Notes under the pieces: generated by a model
Told to the model about the DNA's origin: nothing
Seen by the model: the letters and a program-made list of their open reading frames with translations, nothing else
The model's database searches: none
Origin: Marinitenerispora sediminis
GTDB taxonomy: Bacteria > Actinomycetota > Actinomycetes > Streptosporangiales > Streptosporangiaceae
Reading direction: 5' to 3'
NCBI RefSeq assembly: GCF_003336425.1
Contig: NZ_QEIO01000033.1
Span: 1-44,056 of the forward strand
Length of the DNA stretch: 44,056 bases
Program-made: the position numbers and the translations under genes
In this document: positions 40,096-44,056 of the stretch, in pieces
How positions within the stretch are numbered: position 1 is the first letter of the stretch
Layout: the number at the start of each line of letters is the position of its first letter

Positions 40096-41829
40096 ATGGC
40101 GAAACCTGGTTCCGCGGACCGCGCCGATGGCGCCGCCGACCGGATGTGGTGGCGGGCACTCAACGACGCGAGCGCGGGGCGGGTCGTCCTGCCCGAGGTC
40201 GAGCCCCTCGTCCGGGAGCACCTGCGGTGGCACCCGCACGCTGACGCGGCCCTGCTGCGCCGCGCCCATGCGGTGGCGCACCACCTGCACGACGGGCAGC
40301 TGCGCAAGTCGGGCGAGCCCTACATCACGCACCCCCGGGCGGTCGCCACGATCCTCGCCGAGCTGGGCATGGACACGGCCACCCTCGTCGCGGCGCTGCT
40401 GCACGACACGGTCGAGGACACCCCGTTCACCATCGGGCAGCTGCGGGCGGACTTCGGCGACGAGGTCGCGGTGATGGTGGACGGCGTCACCAAGCTGGAC
40501 CGGTCGATGTACGGGGAGGCCGCGGCGGGGGAGACGTTCCGCAAGATGGTGCTCGCGGCCGCCGCCGACCTGCGGGTCCTGCTGATCAAGCTCGCCGACC
40601 GGGTGCACAACCTGCGTACGCTGCGGTTCCAGCCGCCGCACAAGCAGCGCAAGATCGCGCAGGGAACCCGCGACCTGCTGATCCCGTTCGCGGAGCGGCT
40701 GGGCGTCTACCACCTGAAGCGGGAGCTCGACGACCTGTGTTTCGAGTTCCTGGAGCCCGAGGCCTACCGCGCCACCGTGGCCGCGCGCGACACGGCCCGC
40801 GCGCAGGACCGCTCCGAGCTGGACGGCGTGGTCGAGCACCTGCGGGCCGTCCTCGCGGAGTTCCGGGTCAAGGCCGACGTGCTCGTCAAGGAGCGCCACC
40901 TCCACTCGATCCACAGCTCGCGCGGCGGCGACCTGGCGAACCTGGACCCGTTCGCGATCTCCCGCATCTCGGTGGTGGTGAAGCGCGACGACTACCGCGA
41001 CTGCTACATCGCGCTGGGTGCCATCCACGGGCTGTGGCGGCCGCTGCCGGCCCGGTTCAAGGACTTCATCGCGGTGCCGAAGTACAACCTCTACCGCGCG
41101 CTGCACACCGTGGTCGTGCACTCCAGCGGGCGGGTGTTCGACGTGCTGGTCCGCACCGCGGCGGAGTACCGCGTCTCGGAGTTCGGGCTGATCGCCTACG
41201 TCGCCGACGCCACGTCCGCCGACGGCCGCCGGGCGGTCACCCACCGCCCCGACCTGGAGTGGCTGCGCCGGCTGCTCGCCTGGCAGGGGCAGGCCGACGC
41301 CCAGGACCTGCTGGCCGGCGTGCGCACCGACCTCGGCCCGGACAGCATGGTGACCTTCACCCGCGAGGGCGACCTCGTCACCCTCCCCAAGGGCGCCACC
41401 CCGCTCGACTTCGCCTACACGGTGGCCCCCGAACTCGGCGACGGCTACATGGGGGCGCTCGTGGACGGCCGGCTGGTGTCGGTCTCCACTCCGCTGCGCG
41501 ACGGCAGCAAGGTGGAGATCCTGACCGGCGGGGACAGCGGCCCCTCGGAGTCGTGGCTGACGTTCGTCAAGACCGGGCAGGCCCGGGTGGGCATCACGCG
41601 GCGGCTGGCCCGGCGCCGCCTGGAGGAGACCGCCGCGCACGGGCGCACCCGGGTCGCGGCGGAGCTGCTCGACCGGGGGATCGACCTGATCGAGGTGGAG
41701 AGCAGCGGGGTCGCCACCGCGGTCGCCCGCCGGCTGGGCTACCCCGACCTGGACGCGCTGTACGCGGCGGTCGGCACCGAGAACGTCGACCTGGGCGACC
41801 TCGTCACCGCGCTGCTCGCCCCCCGCTGA
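40096..41829 (+). CDS. short RelA/SpoT homologue, probable (p)ppGpp hydrolase
   Basis: A 577-aa Rsh protein: HD hydrolase (about 45-200), RelA/SpoT synthetase (about 255-370), TGS (about 380-445) and a helical segment; the zinc-finger and ACT domains of full-length Rel are missing. Hydrolase residues look intact (His79, His103-Asp104, Glu107-Asp108, Asp168, Asn172). The synthetase keeps RFKD (320-323) and YNLYRALHT, but the EVQIRT motif is DVLVRT, so the catalytic Glu is Asp349. The usual RxKH...SIYxK nucleotide loop reads KERH...SIHSS. Synthetase activity is doubtful. The ATG follows GGGAG. It is probably the second Rsh, beside a full-length Rel elsewhere (inference). Confidence 0.9.
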   Translation: MAKPGSADRADGAADRMWWRALNDASAGRVVLPEVEPLVREHLRWHPHADAALLRRAHAVAHHLHDGQLRKSGEPYITHPRAVATILAELGMDTATLVAALLHDTVEDTPFTIGQLRADFGDEVAVMVDGVTKLDRSMYGEAAAGETFRKMVLAAAADLRVLLIKLADRVHNLRTLRFQPPHKQRKIAQGTRDLLIPFAERLGVYHLKRELDDLCFEFLEPEAYRATVAARDTARAQDRSELDGVVEHLRAVLAEFRVKADVLVKERHLHSIHSSRGGDLANLDPFAISRISVVVKRDDYRDCYIALGAIHGLWRPLPARFKDFIAVPKYNLYRALHTVVVHSSGRVFDVLVRTAAEYRVSEFGLIAYVADATSADGRRAVTHRPDLEWLRRLLAWQGQADAQDLLAGVRTDLGPDSMVTFTREGDLVTLPKGATPLDFAYTVAPELGDGYMGALVDGRLVSVSTPLRDGSKVEILTGGDSGPSESWLTFVKTGQARVGITRRLARRRLEETAAHGRTRVAAELLDRGIDLIEVESSGVATAVARRLGYPDLDALYAAVGTENVDLGDLVTALLAPR

Positions 41830-41980
41830 ACCCGCCCGCGCGCCGGCCCCCGCCCGCGGCCGCATCGCCTTGGTCCGTGTCCAGCGCCACATGGAAAGAT
41901 GGAAACGACCAGGACGGTGCTGACCGGTGGAGACGAGCGGGCGACCGCGGACCCCCGGGCGGCGGCGAGGTAAGGAGTGG

Positions 41981-42247
41981 ATGGCCGTGAGCATGACCGT
42001 GCCGAGCGAGAGCCAGCGGTGGCGGTGCGCACAGTGCGGCAACCTGACCCGGTTCGACGTCACCCGGACGGTGCGGTCGCGCGACTACGTGCACGTGGAC
42101 CTCTCGGGGGAGCAGCGGATCGAGGAGAGCGAACGCCTCACCGAGGCCGTCGAGCAGGTGCGGTGCCGCTGGTGCGGGGCCGTGGACGCCGTCGAGGTGG
42201 TCGACCGGCCGGCCGCCGAGCGATCCGTGCCCGCGGAAAGCGCGTGA
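41981..42247 (+). CDS. small zinc ribbon protein
   Basis: An 88-aa protein with two CxxC knuckles, WRCAQCGNLTRFDVTRT near the N-terminus and VRCRWCGAVDAVEVVDRP near the C-terminus, separated by about 45 residues with DYVHVDLSGE. It belongs to a conserved actinobacterial family of unknown function; a structural Zn site is expected. AAGGAG at 41972-41977 is too close to the ATG at 41981 (3 nt) and better spaced for the GTG at 41987, so the start is uncertain by two codons. It is 6 nt before the NYN gene, so the two are certainly one transcript. Confidence 0.85.
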   Translation: MAVSMTVPSESQRWRCAQCGNLTRFDVTRTVRSRDYVHVDLSGEQRIEESERLTEAVEQVRCRWCGAVDAVEVVDRPAAERSVPAESA

Positions 42248-42253
42248 CCCGCC

Positions 42254-43693
42254 ATGGTTGCGGAGACCTCGGGTTCCGACGGCGCGCTGCCGCGGCCGCA
42301 GGGCGCGGCGGCCGGACCGGCCGCGGAGGCCGGCGAGGCGCGCGCCGGGGCTGAGGCGGCCGCCTCGGCGCGCGGCGGCGAGGAGGGCGCGGAGACGCTG
42401 GCGCGCCCCCTGCCCGAACCGGTGCGGGAGCGCATCATCGAGTACGGCTCCGACGTGCTCGGCGGCCTGCCGATCGCGGAGCTGCCCTCGGCCCTGCGGC
42501 GGGTCGCCCGGTTCGAGCCGCGCCGGCGCGCGCGCCTGGCCGGGCCGCAGATCGCCGCGCAGCTGGAGACCGACGCCGCGTTTCGCGGCCAGGTCGGCGA
42601 GCGGGTGCGGCGGGTCTGGCCGGAGCTCGCGGCCGGGCTCGGCAACGGGGTGGTGCCGCCCGCCGCCGACCCGGTGACCGTGGCCGCGGCGGCCTACCTG
42701 CTCCGCCCGGCCGGCTGGCCCGGCATCGTGGAGCGGGTGCACGGCGAACTCGCGGAGCGGGAGAGCGCCAAGGAGGCGGACGAGGCCGCGGAGGCGCTCG
42801 CCGACCTGCGCCGGCAGCTGGACGCGGCCAAGGCCGAGCACCGCGAGGAGACGCTGCGGCTGCGCTCGGAGCTGCGTGAGCAGCGCGGCACGATCGCGGA
42901 CCTCAGACGCCGCGTCCACGCCGAGCGGCAGCGCGCCAAGGACGCCACCGATCGCGCCGAGCAGGCGATCGCGGAGGCGGCGGACCGCAGCGACACGGCG
43001 GCCAACCAGGTCGGCGCCGTGGAGGCGGAGAACCGCCGGTTGCGCAACCGCCTCGCCGCCGCGGAGGCCCAGGTGGAGAACGCGCGGCGTGCCGCGCGCT
43101 CGGGACGCAGCGCGGAGGAGGCGCGGCTGCGGGTGCTCATCGACGTGCTCATGGACGCGGCGCACGGCCTGCGCCGGGAGCTGGCGCTGCCCACCTCCAT
43201 CGACAGCCCCGCCGACCTGGTGGCGGACAGCCGCCGCGAACACGGCCCGGGGCTGCCCGCGCGCGGCCTGCCCGACGACGACCCCGGCCTGGTCGACCAG
43301 CTCCTGACCCTGCCCCGGGTGCACCTGCTCGTCGACGGCTACAACGTCACGAAGACCGGGTACGGAACGCTCCCGCTCGCCGACCAGCGCAGCAGGCTGC
43401 TGGCCAGCCTGGAAGGGCTCGCCACCCGCACCAAGGCCGAGATCACGTGCGTGTTCGACGGCGCCGAGGTGGACGCGCCGCCGGCGCTCTCGGCGACCCG
43501 GCGGGTCCGGCTGCTGTTCAGCGACCCGGGGGAGACCGCCGACGAGCTGATCATCGGCCTGGTCCGGGCCGAGCCGCCCGGCCGGCCGCTGGCGGTGGTG
43601 ACCTCGGACAAGGAGATCGTCGCCGCGGTCGGCCGGGCGGGCGCCCGGACGGTCTCCTCCGCGATGCTGCTGCGGCGGCTGGAGACCGGCTGA
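42254..43693 (+). CDS. coiled-coil NYN-domain (YacP-like) putative RNase
   Basis: A 479-aa protein. The first ~50 residues are Ala/Gly/Glu low complexity; about 52-165 is a helical domain, 165-310 a long coiled coil (Arg/Glu/Ala-rich), and 355-479 a PIN-like NYN domain. The latter starts VHLLVDGYNVTKTGYG (Asp361, Asn364) and continues CVFDGAEVDAPP, FSDPGETADELI and VVTSDKEIVAAV, giving the acidic active-site set of PIN/NYN nucleases. Likely a ribonuclease or RNA-processing factor; target unknown. It begins 6 nt after the zinc ribbon gene. Confidence 0.88.
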   Translation: MVAETSGSDGALPRPQGAAAGPAAEAGEARAGAEAAASARGGEEGAETLARPLPEPVRERIIEYGSDVLGGLPIAELPSALRRVARFEPRRRARLAGPQIAAQLETDAAFRGQVGERVRRVWPELAAGLGNGVVPPAADPVTVAAAAYLLRPAGWPGIVERVHGELAERESAKEADEAAEALADLRRQLDAAKAEHREETLRLRSELREQRGTIADLRRRVHAERQRAKDATDRAEQAIAEAADRSDTAANQVGAVEAENRRLRNRLAAAEAQVENARRAARSGRSAEEARLRVLIDVLMDAAHGLRRELALPTSIDSPADLVADSRREHGPGLPARGLPDDDPGLVDQLLTLPRVHLLVDGYNVTKTGYGTLPLADQRSRLLASLEGLATRTKAEITCVFDGAEVDAPPALSATRRVRLLFSDPGETADELIIGLVRAEPPGRPLAVVTSDKEIVAAVGRAGARTVSSAMLLRRLETG

Positions 43694-43709
43694 GGCCGCT
43701 TCAGCGGCC
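43694..43709 (+). terminator. possible terminator after NYN gene
   Basis: GGCCGC-TTCA-GCGGCC starts directly after the stop codon; a 6-bp stem with a 4-nt loop. Confidence 0.4.
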
Positions 43710-43839
43710 GCGGGCCCCGAGACGACCTGGGGCGATGGCCGGATGCGGCCAGTGGGGACGGTGCGCCGCCCACCCCCCGCGGGCCGCCCGGACGGCCGGA
43801 AAGTCCGCTGTGGTCGGGATTACACGGACGTCGTGGTGG

Positions 43840-43868
43840 TTGAGCCGGATCGGGTGGTCCGCTAGGTT
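43840..43868 (+). promoter_or_regulatory. promoter of a downstream gene outside the window
   Basis: TTGAGC (43840-43845) and TAGGTT (43863-43868) are exactly 17 bp apart, the best sigma-70/HrdB-type promoter in the window. Transcription would run rightward from about 43876. Confidence 0.6.
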
Positions 43869-44056
43869 CTACCCGGAGCTTGATCGCCTGGTGCGCTAGA
43901 ACGGCGGACCTGTGTCCCACGGCCGCCGCCGGGCGAGTGAGCTCCCGCCGGAGCGGGAACCGCGTGGTCGCGCTGCCGCGTGCACATCGAACGCGACGTG
44001 CAGCGATGCCAGGCGCCGCCCCCGCTGACACGTGCGCCTCGCTCCCCGGCCCACCC

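Larger units (their letters stand above)
43694..44056. other. terminal intergenic region with long leader
   Basis: 363 bp without a supported gene. After the promoter at 43840-43868 at least 180 nt of leader run to the window edge, with the inverted segments CGGCGG/CCGCCG and GCTCCCGCC/GGAGC suggesting secondary structure. No riboswitch class is recognised with confidence. Confidence 0.4.

Noticed and set aside
43870-44056. ydaO-type c-di-AMP riboswitch in the terminal leader
   Set aside because: The expected GGGGTGAATCC-like conserved segment is not present in what can be seen, so no feature was called.

Overview
The window is very GC-rich actinobacterial chromosome. Gene content fits a Streptosporangiales-type actinomycete, possibly Nocardiopsaceae (inference): an actinobacterial bcc-aa3 respiratory cluster, a tandem GlnR-type operator at glnA, a DtxR/IdeR-type iron box, PspA with PspAA/PspAB, an adenosine kinase of the mycobacterial Rv2202c type, GTG/TTG starts, and many -10-like TAnnnT boxes placed exactly where leaderless mRNAs would need them. 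I see no rRNA, tRNA, insertion sequence or prophage.

Layout. 1-9507: nitrogen and lipoate/2-oxoacid metabolism. glnA stands behind a GlnR-type operator. An RDD membrane protein and a DUF4191 membrane protein follow. Then come lipA, lipB and a TIGR01777 SDR protein, and the E2 (sucB-type) and E3 (lpdA) subunits of a 2-oxoacid dehydrogenase. LipB and LipA make the lipoyl group carried by E2 and reoxidised by E3, so this block forms one functional unit. 9601-16757: leucyl aminopeptidase, a methyltransferase, a three-repeat type I-E-like CRISPR remnant whose last repeat runs into the 3' end of cobS, a cobU gene with an extra N-terminal domain, a small conserved protein, an aldo/keto reductase and a DUF3043 protein.

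16873-24644: a phage-shock/membrane-stress group (pspA, pspAA, htpX, pspAB), glycerate kinase, an A-type Fe-S carrier (erpA), adenosine kinase, a DUF2470 protein under an iron box, a cysteine-free ribosomal protein S4 and a TusA-like protein. 25110-34697: aerobic respiration. ctaC-ctaD-ctaF on the plus strand are followed by an L,D-transpeptidase and converge on ctaE-qcrC-qcrA-qcrB on the minus strand; together these encode the cytochrome bcc-aa3 supercomplex. 35140-43693: an orphan degenerate receiver protein, trpD, a stand-alone AsnC-type RAM domain, a rhomboid protease, an exonuclease/GIY-YIG fusion, a short RelA/SpoT homologue that looks like a hydrolase with a damaged synthetase, a small zinc ribbon protein and a coiled-coil NYN-domain protein. 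The window ends in a promoter-bearing leader whose gene lies outside.

Most of the window is conserved actinobacterial core. The accessory or odd elements are the CRISPR remnant, the domain fusions (cobU, exonuclease-GIY-YIG), the degenerate enzymes (short Rsh, receiver), the acidic additions to CtaC and QcrC, and several unassigned dyads. I did not find a convincing wholly new multi-gene system; the Rsh/zinc-ribbon/NYN neighbourhood is the best candidate for unexplored function.
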